Origin: Porphyridium purpureum
Lineage: Eukaryota; Rhodophyta; Bangiophyceae; Porphyridiales; Porphyridiaceae
Direction: 5' to 3'
NCBI GenBank assembly: GCA_008690995.1
Contig: VRMN01000001.1
Location: 2,790,001-2,854,000 of the forward strand
Length of the DNA stretch: 64,000 nucleotides
Position 1 is the stretch's first letter, and each line of letters starts with the position of its first letter. The translations under genes were made by a program, and so were the position numbers. Below the pieces are notes generated by a model. The model saw only the letters and a list, made by a program, of their open reading frames with translations. It was not told the DNA's origin and searched no databases. Positions 1-9,941 of the stretch are shown here, piece after piece.

Positions 1-1536
1 CCCATCCTGTGAGCCGCACACGCCGTGCTTCTGCTGAGCAGAGGCAGGCCGCACGCCAACACGCACAGCGACCACGCCACGCCCAGCCGCGTGCGATGCA
101 GGTTCTGCGGAACAAGGCAGCACGACGAACGAACAGCTTTCCTGCGCACCCGCCCGACTCCTACGTCAGCACAGGTGAATCCCAACTCCATCTCCTTTTC
201 ACCTGCCCTTCGTCTCCTTGTGTTTCGCTGGAATCTAATCCTCAAGGTCGTGGTTGGCACGAGTGCCGTTTTATTCAGAATTCCTTCGAATGTTTGTGTA
301 CTAGCAAAGACTGACATCATGAAGCTTCAGCAGTTCAATGCGTCAAGCACGCCGCTCTGGACTGCGATGTTTGAAGCGACGCACACGTGCACGCGTCTCG
401 ACTTGACCAGACCAAATGTCATCTGCGCTTTCTTGTCCTAGTTTCCGGGTCGCAAACACAATGTCCCAGAAAGACGAAAATAGCAGGGGAAAAAAATAAA
501 AATGATAGGTTGGCGATCACATTAAGAGACTCGTGTTCCGGCAAAAGGAGGCACAAGTCAAAACATGAATTCTCGCACTTGAGCAGCTTGGGAGCCGTTT
601 TCCAAGCGCACTTTGGTTTGCAAGCGAAAAAACCTGCCCTTACAATAGTATGGTCATTTTTGTCGCCAGGGTCTGATGCAAGTCAGTAGGTTCGCCATGC
701 TCCATAAGACCAGTTGCGCAATAATACTGACAAAATCGTCGGCACTTTCCCGTTCTCCTTATCTGCCAGCACATACAATGCGTCCTCGAAGCAAGCCCTT
801 GCACGGGCCTGTATGCTGCAGACACTCGAGCTGAGAGCTGCGAAACGAGAGCCTCTGCACGCAGTTCAACTTAGTTTTCGCGTTTCTGCGGCTCACGGAG
901 GCCAGCAGGGCCTCCGAAAACGAATCGTACGCCCGTCTTCAAGACAACCGCGTGTAGGTAATAAGGAGCCACACAGGCTCTTGCGTATGCTCGCGGGAAC
1001 GACGCGCGTTGCGTTCTGAGCATATGTGAACAGAATCCATTGGCACATATGTCATAACTGCACCCGCCGCATCCGACAACCTGCCGGTGCGCCACTTGTG
1101 CGTCCAACTGCGCGCCATGGAGCCGAGACGTCTCCGCACCAGTTCAAACGCCGACAAGACCTATTTTCACCGAACACTTTCCATGCCACATCGCTCAGCA
1201 CATTGCTTCCCAGTACGATTCACGCTGGTTGCATGCTATTTCTTCAGAGTCTGCAAACAGCTCAACGCGGCAGAGCACCGCCGTTCATTCATCGACACAT
1301 GCTACAAAAAACGGTAGCTCTGTTTTCGCCCGTGCTTCTTCTCGCGTGTTTGTATGAGTTTCGATGGTGTGCCAGCAAGAGAATGCCCATATGAAAGAAA
1401 GGATACACACGGTGAATCGAATCCGAATTATACATGACGACGTGCTGTCCGGACAATGCTTGCATTCACTCCAAAAAGTGATTGACGAAGAGTTCAGCGG
1501 CAGAGCGACCAGTGCCGCTCCCACGGCCCAAGCGTT
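1..1536. other. Left-edge intergenic region, no gene recognised
   Basis: Only short, mutually overlapping open frames occur on both strands, and none resembles a known family or has convincing composition. The right end lies just past the stop of the leftward acetyltransferase gene, so part of it should be that gene's 3' flank. A gene continuing from beyond the left edge cannot be excluded. I see no tRNA, repeat array or mobile element. Confidence 0.5.
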
Positions 1537-2388
1537 TTAAGATTTAAAGTCTCGCACCATGAGGTACCAGGTGAGCGGCTCGGCGTCATGGTCCGACGGA
1601 TCGTGCACAGTCAGAGTCTGGACGACCTGGAAGCCAAACTTCTGGTAAAAGTCACGATTTTTGACCGAGCTGCACTCGAGGTAGCTGACCATCTTGTGCG
1701 CATCTGCGAGCTCGGCGAGTTTGCGCATTAACTCCGAGCCATATCCGAGACCTTGTGCTTCCGGGGATGTTCCAATCAAGAAGAAGTACCAGTGCTTTTC
1801 CTTTGGTCCGTACTGCGCATGCATATCCGGCATGCGGTCAAACACAGCGGTTGCTTTCCGCTGCACCTCGCGCGCCCGGTTCCTGTGTTCCTTGTCGCCA
1901 GATTTCATCGCGGACGGCAGACCGTCTGACTTTGCAATGACAAAAAAATCGACAGTCTCTCTCGACTTGCGCATAAATCTGCTGAACACAGTTGGCCGCA
2001 TACGTTCGGGGTCGTACTCGTACGCGACTGCCTGCGCTGCGACGGTGCCGTCCTCCATTACCGTACTGAACTGCACGGCACCATGACGCACAGCATCCCT
2101 GACTGCGAATGAAACCATGAACGTCACGATCTTGACATGCTCGCTATTTTTATCTTCCCCCACATGAGCAAAGTCCTTTCGACTCAATATCCACGCTAGC
2201 GTCGGCTCGCCGTCTACTTTAGCTGTGCCAGCAAACGCACGCCCCAGAAACCGACGTGACGCCTCATACTGCGCTACCCCCGTGCTCCAAGACACCGCAC
2301 GTATCGGCGGTGCCCACGTGTCCACGCTTGCGCTCGCCTGGTTCAATGCTTCGTTCGCATGCTTCAATGCTTCGTTCGCATGCTTCAT
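1537..2388 (-). CDS. GNAT-family N-acetyltransferase
   Basis: Predicted acetyl-CoA-dependent N-acetyltransferase; the substrate cannot be told from sequence. The C-terminal third shows the GNAT core: a beta strand HWYFFLIGTSP, the acetyl-CoA pyrophosphate loop EAQGLGYGSELM, a helix rich in Ala/Leu, then YLECSSVKNRDFYQKFGFQVV, the strand-helix-strand that ends most GNAT domains. The frame stays open further upstream to 2529 but only from a TTG; the first ATG is at 2388, giving 283 aa, and was chosen for that reason. The first residues carry a duplicated heptad KHANEAL encoded by a 21-bp tandem repeat, likely a disordered leader. The protein ends in TAA. Family call is firm; the N-terminus is uncertain. 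Confidence 0.8.
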   Translation of the reverse strand: MKHANEALKHANEALNQASASVDTWAPPIRAVSWSTGVAQYEASRRFLGRAFAGTAKVDGEPTLAWILSRKDFAHVGEDKNSEHVKIVTFMVSFAVRDAVRHGAVQFSTVMEDGTVAAQAVAYEYDPERMRPTVFSRFMRKSRETVDFFVIAKSDGLPSAMKSGDKEHRNRAREVQRKATAVFDRMPDMHAQYGPKEKHWYFFLIGTSPEAQGLGYGSELMRKLAELADAHKMVSYLECSSVKNRDFYQKFGFQVVQTLTVHDPSDHDAEPLTWYLMVRDFKS

Positions 2389-2389
2389 G
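2341..2389. repeat. 21-bp tandem repeat, about 2.2 copies
   Basis: The unit beginning TTCAATGCTTCGTTCGCATG occurs twice in a row with a partial third copy. It lies in the extreme 5' end of the acetyltransferase gene and encodes the repeated KHANEAL heptad. It is in frame, so copy-number changes would lengthen or shorten the leader without breaking the protein. Confidence 0.8.
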
Positions 2390-2806
2390 CTGTTCGTGGC
2401 CTCCGTTTTACTTCCTCTGCCTGCAGGACCAATCTCTTGTGGCGTCTCAGAAGGCAATGGCCTGTCTGTCGCATGTGAGTGCAACCACAGACTGAAACGC
2501 TCCTGCCCGACGAAAATTACCGCAACCAAACTAGTCTTGCTGGGTCGCGTTCTCTTCTTCGTTCAGCAAGCTCTTCACTTCCTCTCACTTCCTGTGCGTC
2601 ATCCCACAGCAGTATGTGGGCTCTGACAAGATTTTGTTGCCGCAATCGGTGTTCGATTGTAAACTTGGTTATTTTGAGGGTTCTGCCACGCCTGGCAGCG
2701 CGCCTCATTACTATGCCAAAATCAGGAAAAACTGCGAAAATCGGAGGATCCACTGAACTTTCGCACAACTAAGTACAGCGTGGCCAAAATGTGTTGCAGG
2801 GACCTA

Positions 2807-2836
2807 AGGTGCGACCAGAACGGATAGGGGACAGTA
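2807..2836 (+). repeat. Left terminal inverted repeat of the Tc1-type element
   Basis: Begins AGGTGCGACCAG directly after a TA dinucleotide and ends in ATAGGGGACAGTA. It matches the right end in inverted orientation with three mismatches clustered in the middle. An inner copy of its core lies 125 bp further in. Confidence 0.9.
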
Positions 2837-3349
2837 AAATTTCGAAGAAAAATTAGACAGTTCATATTAAATTTTGACTTTCTACTAGGAACATAATTTG
2901 GGGCGGGCGGGTGGTGCCGGAATGCAAGAAATTTGTTGCACAAAACGGATAGGGGACACTCACGGGAAGCCTTATATCTCGGAAATAAATGAAGGAAAGG
3001 AAGTGAAGAGAAGTGCATCGAGCAAAACTCGTGAAGAGCTTCATTTCGATACCAAAAATCGCAATATTGACCCCTCGGATGAGAAGATATGACACTTTCA
3101 GGGCCTTTGGGAGTGGGACAAAAAGTGAGAGCCATTGTGACACACATTAGGTGCTCTATGCATTGCGATTTGTTCTAGGTAGATGCTCCCATCGTACACG
3201 TACATAGTTTCGCTTCTGCGGACGCTCCAAACCGCACAAAGGCATGAAAAATCAAGATTTATGACATCAAAAGGATTCGGCCCGTAAATAATGGCCGGCA
3301 AAGTTGTGCTACACAACGCATTTACCGCGTAATTCGGATCCTAAATTCA

Positions 3350-3985
3350 ATGGCAATCAGGACAGCAATGAGCTTAACCAGTGCGCGCGGGAGAAATCCA
3401 GCTCACGTACCGCTGACACTCAAATTCGACCTCAAAAGGCTGGCCTTGACAAGACGGCATGAGCTGGAACAAATGAATTGGGCCACAGTTGTGTTCAGGG
3501 ACGAAATAAAGTGCAATCTGGATGGGCCAGATGCTATCCACATGACGTGGCTTGAGCGTACGAACGATCTTTCAAACGTTTGGTCGTGACATTTGGGCGG
3601 CGGTCGATGCACTGCTTGGTGCGCCATTTTTGTGACAGGAGATGTTCACTTTCAACTCATTCACAGGATCTTCGCCGCTGCCAATTGTGTTTCCATGCTT
3701 CAGAATGACGGCGTGCTGGACCGCTGCCGTCAGATGGTGGACCCGAACATGGTTTTTCTCCAGGATATCGCGCTGGTGTACAAAAGCCGCCTGGCTAAGA
3801 ATTTCATGAATGACAAGAATGTGGAGCTTCGAGACTGGCCAGCATACTCGCCGGACCTCAATGTCATCGAGAACACGTGGGAGATACCAGCGCCCAAGGT
3901 TTACGTGGGTGCAAGGGAGTGTCAGATGGTGCTAGAGCTGGAAAATACCATCTTACTGGTTTGGGAGACTTTGGACCAGCCTTAA
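3350..3985 (+). pseudogene. Tc1-type transposase, catalytic part, interrupted
   Basis: Transposases of this family cut and rejoin the element ends with a DDE catalytic triad. The first piece ends with the region around VVFRDEIKCNLDGPD, which holds the first Asp (codon at 3500). After an in-frame TGA at 3587-3589 the same frame goes on with GGGRCTAWCAIF, the Gly-rich strand of Tc1 transposases. The second Asp follows in VFLQDIALVY (codon at 3764), then DWPAYSPDLNVIENTW with the final Glu. Exactly 34 residues separate the second Asp and the Glu, so it is DD34E. The N-terminal paired-like helix-turn-helix domain is not recognisable upstream. One stop in an otherwise readable catalytic domain suggests fairly recent inactivation. 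Confidence 0.88.
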
Positions 3986-4215
3986 CCGGTCAATTTGAAC
4001 GCGTCTCTGCCGAAACGCATATTCAACTGTGCGCATCTTTGAGGCGCATACGCACAAGGAAACGGCGACCGATTCCGACCTTTTATTGCTGAGCAATGGC
4101 TGGAACTGTGTCGTGTCCCCTATCCGTTTTGACCTCTTCCACATTCCCTTTTCACCGGACCTCTTTCCTTTTTATAGTAAAGCAGATCATTTTACTAGTA
4201 AAACTTGGAAAAAGG

Positions 4216-4245
4216 TACTGTCCCCTATCTGATTTGGTCGCACCT
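4216..4245 (-). repeat. Right terminal inverted repeat of the Tc1-type element
   Basis: Reads TACTGTCCCCTAT at its inner edge and GGTCGCACCT at its outer edge, followed by TA. It is the inverted partner of the left end. An inner copy of the core starts 104 bp before it. Confidence 0.9.
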
Positions 4246-4515
4246 TACGTAAACTCCCACCTTACTTCCCGGTATCTTCTCTGAGTGGAGCCGTCGCACA
4301 AACCCGCACTCCATTTGTACCCTTGAGTACACTGCGGATCTCTCACAGGCGACGTGCCCGATCGCACGACAATTTCCATTTGTCACCGACACACCGCGGT
4401 GCTGCGCGCTTCCAGAGCGTCCTGCGCATGGCACACACCCGTTTCACAACCTCGCGCTCCCACTCAAGCGCCATGCTTGTCGAGCGCTCCAATAATTGTC
4501 TGCAAGAAGTATCTA

Positions 4516-4523
4516 GTACAGTG
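4516..4523 (+). promoter_or_regulatory. GTACAGTG motif upstream of the SDR gene
   Basis: An exact copy of the octamer lies 120 bp before the start codon at 4643, followed by GAGTGTAC, so the site is nearly palindromic. The same octamer is found upstream of several other genes in the window. A role in transcription is inferred from position only. Confidence 0.35.
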
Positions 4524-4642
4524 GAGTGTACCTCTGGTTCTTGTGCTGGAGACTGGAGTTGGTGGATTAGGGGATGAGATGGAGCGGTATGTCATGGTAT
4601 GGAAACCGAGCGGATGTGGACGTAAGGTAGACACCAGGTGAG

Positions 4643-5371
4643 ATGGCGGCGCCGTACTTCTACGTCGTGGGAGCGACAGGTGGCGTGGGCTCGGCGCTAT
4701 GCCGCATGATCCACCAGCGGTCCATGGGCCGGCTGTATATGGTGGGCAGAGACCTGAGCGAAATGCACAAGCTCAATGAGCAGTTGGGAGGCGCCCATGT
4801 GGTCGTGGCAGAACCCACGGATGCGTCCAATCCGGATCAGATCGCCGCAGCCATGCAGAAAGCGCCGGACGAATTGAAGGGGCTTGCGTACTGTGTCGGC
4901 AGTATTACGCTCAAGCCGCTCAAGCGCTGCACCCACGCGGATTTCGCTGACGCTTTCACTCTCAACTGTGTGTCTGCGGCATTTGCGGTCAAGGAGGCGC
5001 AAGCTAACTTGGCACGCAATTCAGGTTCCGTTGTTCTGTTCTCGACTGTCGCCTCGCAGGTCGGATTCGCAAACCACGCTGTCGTCGCGAGCGCCAAGGG
5101 TGCAGTGCAAGGCTTGACGCTGAGCCTAGCTGCCGAGCTCGCGCCTCATATCCGAGTCAACTGCGTCGCTCCAAGTCTGTCCAAAACGAAAATGGCGAAG
5201 AGCATGACGAGTGGCAAAATGGGTGAGGCCGTCGCCTCATCTCATCCGATGAAGAGGTTGGGTGAGCCAGAGGATCTCGCGCGGGCCGCTCTCTTTCTTC
5301 TCGATCCGGAAAATTCGTGGGTCACCGGTCAGGTTTTGCCCGTCGATGGGGGAAGGAGCTCGATCGCATAA
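4643..5371 (+). CDS. Short-chain dehydrogenase/reductase, catalytic Tyr missing
   Basis: A 242-aa single-domain Rossmann protein of the classical SDR length. The N-terminal VVGATGGVGSAL is the dinucleotide-binding glycine motif. SVVLFSTVAS (about 129-138) matches the Ser-bearing strand, and RVNCVAPSLSKTKMA and GQVLPVDGG are the usual C-terminal landmarks of the family. The active-site Tyr-x-x-x-Lys is altered: the segment reads NHAVVASAK, keeping Lys152 but with Val148 where Tyr should be. Related NHxxxAxAK proteins exist in bacteria and cyanobacteria, so this is likely a subfamily trait rather than damage. It may bind NAD(P) without standard dehydrogenase chemistry. It starts at the first ATG and ends in TAA. 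Substrate unknown. Confidence 0.85.
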   Translation: MAAPYFYVVGATGGVGSALCRMIHQRSMGRLYMVGRDLSEMHKLNEQLGGAHVVVAEPTDASNPDQIAAAMQKAPDELKGLAYCVGSITLKPLKRCTHADFADAFTLNCVSAAFAVKEAQANLARNSGSVVLFSTVASQVGFANHAVVASAKGAVQGLTLSLAAELAPHIRVNCVAPSLSKTKMAKSMTSGKMGEAVASSHPMKRLGEPEDLARAALFLLDPENSWVTGQVLPVDGGRSSIA

Positions 5372-5395
5372 CAAATCAATTTATGGCATGCAATT

Positions 5396-5935
5396 CTACT
5401 TACTCGCCGCCAATCGTACTACCGCGATAGAGTACCCGGACGCTAGATCCAACTTTGAGGATGATGAATTCACATACGCATAGACTGTGTCAGTCAGACG
5501 GTTGAGCAATTGTTCACTGTCGCCTGCATTGCTCGGGTTTTCAGACACGAGTCTTTCACACGCCTCGACCGCCATAGACGTGACCTCGTCCATGATACTC
5601 TGCGACTTTGCTGCGACGCCTCGGACACCCAACGCAACAGCATGCCAGTTCGAATCGGATGAGCTTGAAAGCGAACCCAGCAGCTCCGTAATACTTAGAA
5701 CCGTTTCGCGTGTCAGACTGGTGCAGAAAACTCGCACTGCGTTATCAATCACGGAAGTGCCGACTTCCGCGGACGCATGACTTTGCTCGATTTCAGTCTT
5801 GAACGTTTCCCTTTGCTCGTCTGCATACTTCTGCAGCTTTACACAATTCGCATTCGTGCGCATGCACTCAAGAACTTCAGGATCATCGTCTGAAGCCTGG
5901 AATACCATTTCGATTTGCTTCTTCGTCTCATTCAT
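5396..5935 (-). CDS. FAM114-like protein, C-terminal part (after in-frame TAG)
   Basis: This 179-codon frame is in the same reading frame as the next gene upstream (5942-7066) and is separated from it only by TAG plus two codons. It has the helical pattern of the C-terminal half of FAM114/Noxp20 proteins (DUF719): a charged linker, then helices around NAVRVFCTSLTRETVLSITELL, a conserved-looking HAVALGVRGVAAKSQSIMDEV stretch, and a final helix with VYAYVNSSSSKLDL. A stand-alone protein starting at the ATG at 5935 is possible, but the family normally has both halves in one chain. It ends in TAA. Confidence 0.65.
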   Translation of the reverse strand: MNETKKQIEMVFQASDDDPEVLECMRTNANCVKLQKYADEQRETFKTEIEQSHASAEVGTSVIDNAVRVFCTSLTRETVLSITELLGSLSSSSDSNWHAVALGVRGVAAKSQSIMDEVTSMAVEACERLVSENPSNAGDSEQLLNRLTDTVYAYVNSSSSKLDLASGYSIAVVRLAASK

Positions 5936-5941
5936 TTTCTC

Positions 5942-7066
5942 CTAACGCGCTTCATCCCCTTTCACTTCTGCCAATTCGTTCAGCGCTGCATCACTCTGCT
6001 CTTTAAGAGAAGCGATCAGTTCTTTGCCTCCTACGTTGCTGAGCCCCTCTTCAAACAGTGCCTCGGGCGTGTTTTTCTTTGCCTCGTTCCGGTTGGACGT
6101 TTCGGTCTCAATGCGCTGCCTTTCCTCGGCAATTTTTTGATGCACTTCCTCTTCATCGTCATCGCTCTCAACGTAGCCTGTTTCGCTCGCAAAAAAATTC
6201 ACGGCATTGCGGCCGAAACTCTCAAGCGCCTTGCCGATTTTCTTGCCCTCATCTCGCGCCTCCTCTAGTAAGAGTCGTGCATCTTCCGCCAGCGCCTTGC
6301 GCACCTCTTCCGTCATGCTTGTTCCCGCAGAGGACGAAACAGCTTGAATTTCTTGATCACCAGGGACATTCCTGGTCGCTCGTGTGGCTTTATCATTGTC
6401 GCCTTCGGGGTCAGTTTCGTCGTCGACATCATCGCCTTCAACGTCACGAATGGCCTCCATGGTGGCGCTCCACGCATTCGAAAACAAACCTTTGGCCTTA
6501 TTAATATCACCTCGAACCACTGTCATCATATCTACGAGCGGATCATGGTTTTCCTCGGCGACGGCTTCAATCGCGTCGTCACTCGCTCCGGCATTCGCAC
6601 CCGCATTCCTTGAACCAGAAGCGTGATTGGCCACTTTGTTCTCTTCATCAAGCTTGTGCTTTTTCTGATCCATGTGATCCACTGCACCTTCGACCATATG
6701 ATCGAACTTTTCAAGGCCCATTGACAACGTACCCTCTGCGCGTTCCACAAAGGTCGTCAGCCAGTTTCCCCACCCTGGCGCCGCAGGAGCCGTCACACCT
6801 CCGGGGGATGATTCCCCACTGTGCGCTGCCTGGCCTTCATCGACATCTTCCTCTTCTTCTCCACCACCAGAACTGACGGCCCCTTGCCCAGCCTGCTCAT
6901 CCTGCTTCGAGTCGGATGCAACGGCGCCAGCCGGAGCCGCCTGGCCTTCTTCAGCCGAGGGCACCGCTTCCTCCTTCGCATCCGCCGGCGCTTTCGGCAG
7001 CTGATCTCCTTCCTCACCGACTTCCTGCTTCACCTCAGCGGCGCTTCCTCCGTCTGTATCCGCCAT
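5942..7066 (-). CDS. FAM114-like (DUF719) protein, N-terminal part ending at TAG
   Basis: 374 aa from the first ATG at 7066; the frame is open 20 codons further but only from TTG. After an acidic, Ala/Gln-rich disordered leader comes APGWGNWLTTFVERAEGTL, like the GWG...VIEKAE signature of FAM114 proteins. Later comes IGKKALESFGRNAV-like sequence, and near the end ALFEEGLSNVGGKELIAS, resembling the LFDEFQGLSHLEAL block of FAM114A2. In that family this block is followed by a long helical C-terminus, which here lies beyond the TAG at 5942-5944 in the same frame. FAM114 proteins are poorly understood and associated with Golgi trafficking. Either the gene is broken by one nonsense codon, the TAG is read through, or the base is an error. 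Confidence 0.7.
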   Translation of the reverse strand: MADTDGGSAAEVKQEVGEEGDQLPKAPADAKEEAVPSAEEGQAAPAGAVASDSKQDEQAGQGAVSSGGGEEEEDVDEGQAAHSGESSPGGVTAPAAPGWGNWLTTFVERAEGTLSMGLEKFDHMVEGAVDHMDQKKHKLDEENKVANHASGSRNAGANAGASDDAIEAVAEENHDPLVDMMTVVRGDINKAKGLFSNAWSATMEAIRDVEGDDVDDETDPEGDNDKATRATRNVPGDQEIQAVSSSAGTSMTEEVRKALAEDARLLLEEARDEGKKIGKALESFGRNAVNFFASETGYVESDDDEEEVHQKIAEERQRIETETSNRNEAKKNTPEALFEEGLSNVGGKELIASLKEQSDAALNELAEVKGDEAR

Positions 7067-9941
7067 CCTGATACTACGCTCTCTGGCGCCTCCCTCTCGT
7101 CTCTCGTCGTTTGCCTTCCCTTTCAACTGTCACCGCTACGAGCTTTGCGTCTTTTCTTGTGCCGGTTTTGCCGATTTGCAACGCGTTTGAAACGTTAGTG
7201 TGAATAATTCGAAGCTCAGCGGGCAACGAAAGCTTTCACCCGTCCCTCATGCCAGTAATGATAGGACTTACTGGTAAGGACTTGGCACCAGTGGCTCGAC
7301 ATACGGCGGTATAAGACGCAGCAAAAGGTTGTGCCATTCCACACCCGTACGACAGCGCCTCGCCGGGATCCCACAGTAACATGAAGGACACTTTAGAATT
7401 CTGTCGTGCTTGTTTGCGCCATCCTGCGCCGTCAGCGGGCGAGCGCTCGATATCCTCTTGTCATTCGCTGGGTGCTCTACTGGCGGTCACCGCATGCGGT
7501 ACAATTTTGCTGCCAGGACTCACACACAACGCCATGAACGCGGTGACGCAAAACTGGTTTAATGCACGAACAAATCTCACGACTGCACAACGTTCCGACC
7601 CAGGAAAATCCTCCTTTTCCATCTCGCGCGACGCTCTAACATTCCAGAATGAAACCAGAGCGGAGCGCGTGCGGTATGAGAATACCCGGTGCCTTGACAG
7701 CACGAAGCGGTGGTTCCTCCAACTACCGTGTTACCAGCAGCAACGCAAGTCCTTCACAAACCGTCAGGGTACAACTGAACAGCAAAAACTGAGCCGCTTG
7801 GAGCGCGTCGGGCGGGTGAACAGAGCAATCCATCTGCCGTCGACGCCTCGCTCGCTTCAAAGTCGCCTGAAGCGTCGCACTCGGAACAGCTGATTACGGT
7901 CGCTGACGTTGAGATTGTGAAAGGCGGTATCCACGTGGAGACAACAAAGATACCTGCCAACGTACGAGGCCCCAACGAGACGAGATGAAAGGTGTCGATA
8001 TGAGCGAGGTATCTGGTATCCAAATTGGGCAAAAGGGGTCCACCAGCACCGCACCCAGTATTGGCAATGCGAGACCAATCACTGATCAGAACTTGTGTTC
8101 CTGTTCCTATCATGGCGGTGCCCCATTTGGAGCGGCACCTTGGTCCGTGCGTCTTTCGGTCGCTGGCGAAGGCGGCGCAGAGATTCTTCCATCTACGTCG
8201 ATCCGTTCATTCGCATCGACGGTTGCTACATCAGGCCTGCCAGCACATGCATCCATATTCATGCTACAGTACTTGCATTGCGTGACGGGATGCACAGAGT
8301 GGCGGGGCGTCCCTGATCGGACGGCACTAGGCTTGCGCGCACGTCTAGTTAAATCACACTTCCAACCATGACATTAATCGGTATATACCCCATATACTCG
8401 GAGCGCTGAGTGCCCTTGAGCGCCAGACGCGCAGACGAACTTTCACGTGAAGGATGTTTGACCTGCCACGCGATTGGCAGAATACAGCGGAATCCAGCCG
8501 CAGCCCAATGCCGCCATCACCAGAGCGCCAGACGCGCGGCCTGGCGCCGCTGCTCTTCTGTTCAAGCGCGCAACAATGCAAGCGCCACCATCACACGCAA
8601 CAACCAGCAGCACGCACGAGGCCTGTCTGGCTTTTCTTTGTCGAGCTCCATCTCTGAATTTGCGCAGTTTGTTCTGACGCAACGCGGCGGCCACGCCCCC
8701 GTTGCTCAAGCTGCACGCTCCGTCGTAAGGCACTGGTGCTGTCTAGCGCATCTCGTGGCCATTTCCAAATTCGCAACCGTCATCGCCGTCTTCTGGCGTC
8801 ATGGCGACCACATCCTGGGCAACCGTTGCCGACGCGCCTGCCACGGCAATGATGCGCACCACTGGTCTGCACGCCGCATCACTGCACGCGCGACTCACAT
8901 CACGCACGGAGTGTCCTATCAACCTGAACCACCACGAACACGGCGCGGCGTCCACGCGCACAACTGGCGCTTGTCAAGGCACAAACCGCTCAACCTCGTC
9001 TTCATGGCAGTCAGGCACATGCGGAATTACATACGCATCTTGCATGCGATTGAGCAATTCGCATGACATATGAATGGCGCATGGTATTGCCATCCCAGGA
9101 CACGAGACTTGGTGGGACCTGTATCTGGTGTGGCGGCGTTGGAGTTACGGAAGTTGACGACAGGAAGACGATGGAGTTGGCGGCATGTCGACGACATATA
9201 GGACACTCTTTACGGGTATGGCAACCGTATGTGGATACCACAGTGTTGCACGCGGTCGCGCAAGGAGAAATGCATCGCATGCCGACCCGTCACTGTGCCA
9301 CAGCAGAGGATGAACAACGAGAAGAAGCAGCAGCAGCAGCAGCAGCGGCGGCAGCGGCGGCGGCTCGTGGTGGATGTCGCAGTGGAACAAGTGGACACGG
9401 CAGCAGCGGTCGTGGCAAATGCGGCTCCGGCTTCTCTCGCGTATACATGATATCAGTAGCGGCGCGCAGGTAACGTGATGCGGATGGTTGTGGAAATCCG
9501 GGCGGAAGATGCTTTGCCCGAAGCGTGGAAGCGCCTACGGGAACCGGAACCGATGGGTGCTGATGATGCACACCACGCCGTGGAACTCGGGGCGCCAGAA
9601 TAGTGATCTTTGAGACTGGCAGAAACGACAAGCGTCGCTTTTGCCCAATGGTGGCCACACGGATGCGCAACTCTGTTTCGTCTTCATCCCTGCGGTTCAT
9701 GACTTTGGGCTTTTTACTCTGTGAGACGACATAGATGTGCGACTTGGCCTATTGAGAAGGACAGGCGTCGTGTGCAGTGCATATATGAGGGAGATGGACG
9801 GCGGACGCAGCAGAGCGAGGATCATGTCAGAGAGGTCCAAGATCTGGAGAATGACCGAGGCGCAGAGTCACAGCTCGTGGTGAAGTTAAAACCCCTCCGA
9901 GCCACAGGACGAAGAGGGACTGCATTACCAAGTCAGCCTCA
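7067..9941. other. 2.9-kb region with coding-like fragments in changing frames
   Basis: No open frame here matches a family I know. Several + strand stretches nevertheless have the amino-acid composition of real protein. The clearest is about 7790-7988, which reads through SAVDASLASKSPEASHSEQ and GGIHVETTKIPANV to a TGA. Others are 7985-8200 and 9063-9470. Adjacent good stretches lie in different frames and no clear splice sites join them, so a decayed gene or several gene fragments is the simplest reading. The first 150 bp should hold the promoter of the FAM114-like gene. It includes a short CAG/CGG triplet tract at about 9321-9364. Confidence 0.4.
9321..9364. repeat. CAG/CGG triplet microsatellite
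   Basis: GCA/CAG units followed by CGG and CAG units. It encodes poly-Ala or poly-Gln depending on frame, and produces artificial open frames on both strands. Confidence 0.85.

Larger units (their letters stand above)
2807..4245. mobile_element. Tc1/mariner-type DNA transposon (DD34E), non-autonomous copy
   Basis: A 1,439-bp element bounded by 30-bp terminal inverted repeats (2807-2836 and 4216-4245, 27 of 30 positions matching) and flanked on each side by TA, the target duplication typical of Tc1/mariner. Each end also has a second, inner copy of the core ACGGATAGGGGACA: 2945-2958 on the left and 4115-4128 (inverted) on the right. This two-sites-per-end layout is like the IR/DR structure of Sleeping Beauty-type elements. 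The inside carries transposase remnants on the + strand with a D-D-E triad spaced as DD34E. An in-frame TGA and the lack of a recognisable N-terminal DNA-binding domain make this copy unlikely to encode active transposase. Confidence 0.9.

Noticed and set aside
8410-9066. 218-codon + strand frame
   Set aside because: Composition (Arg, His, Cys, Ala) is that of non-coding sequence in this genome, with no family similarity; at most part of the decayed region.
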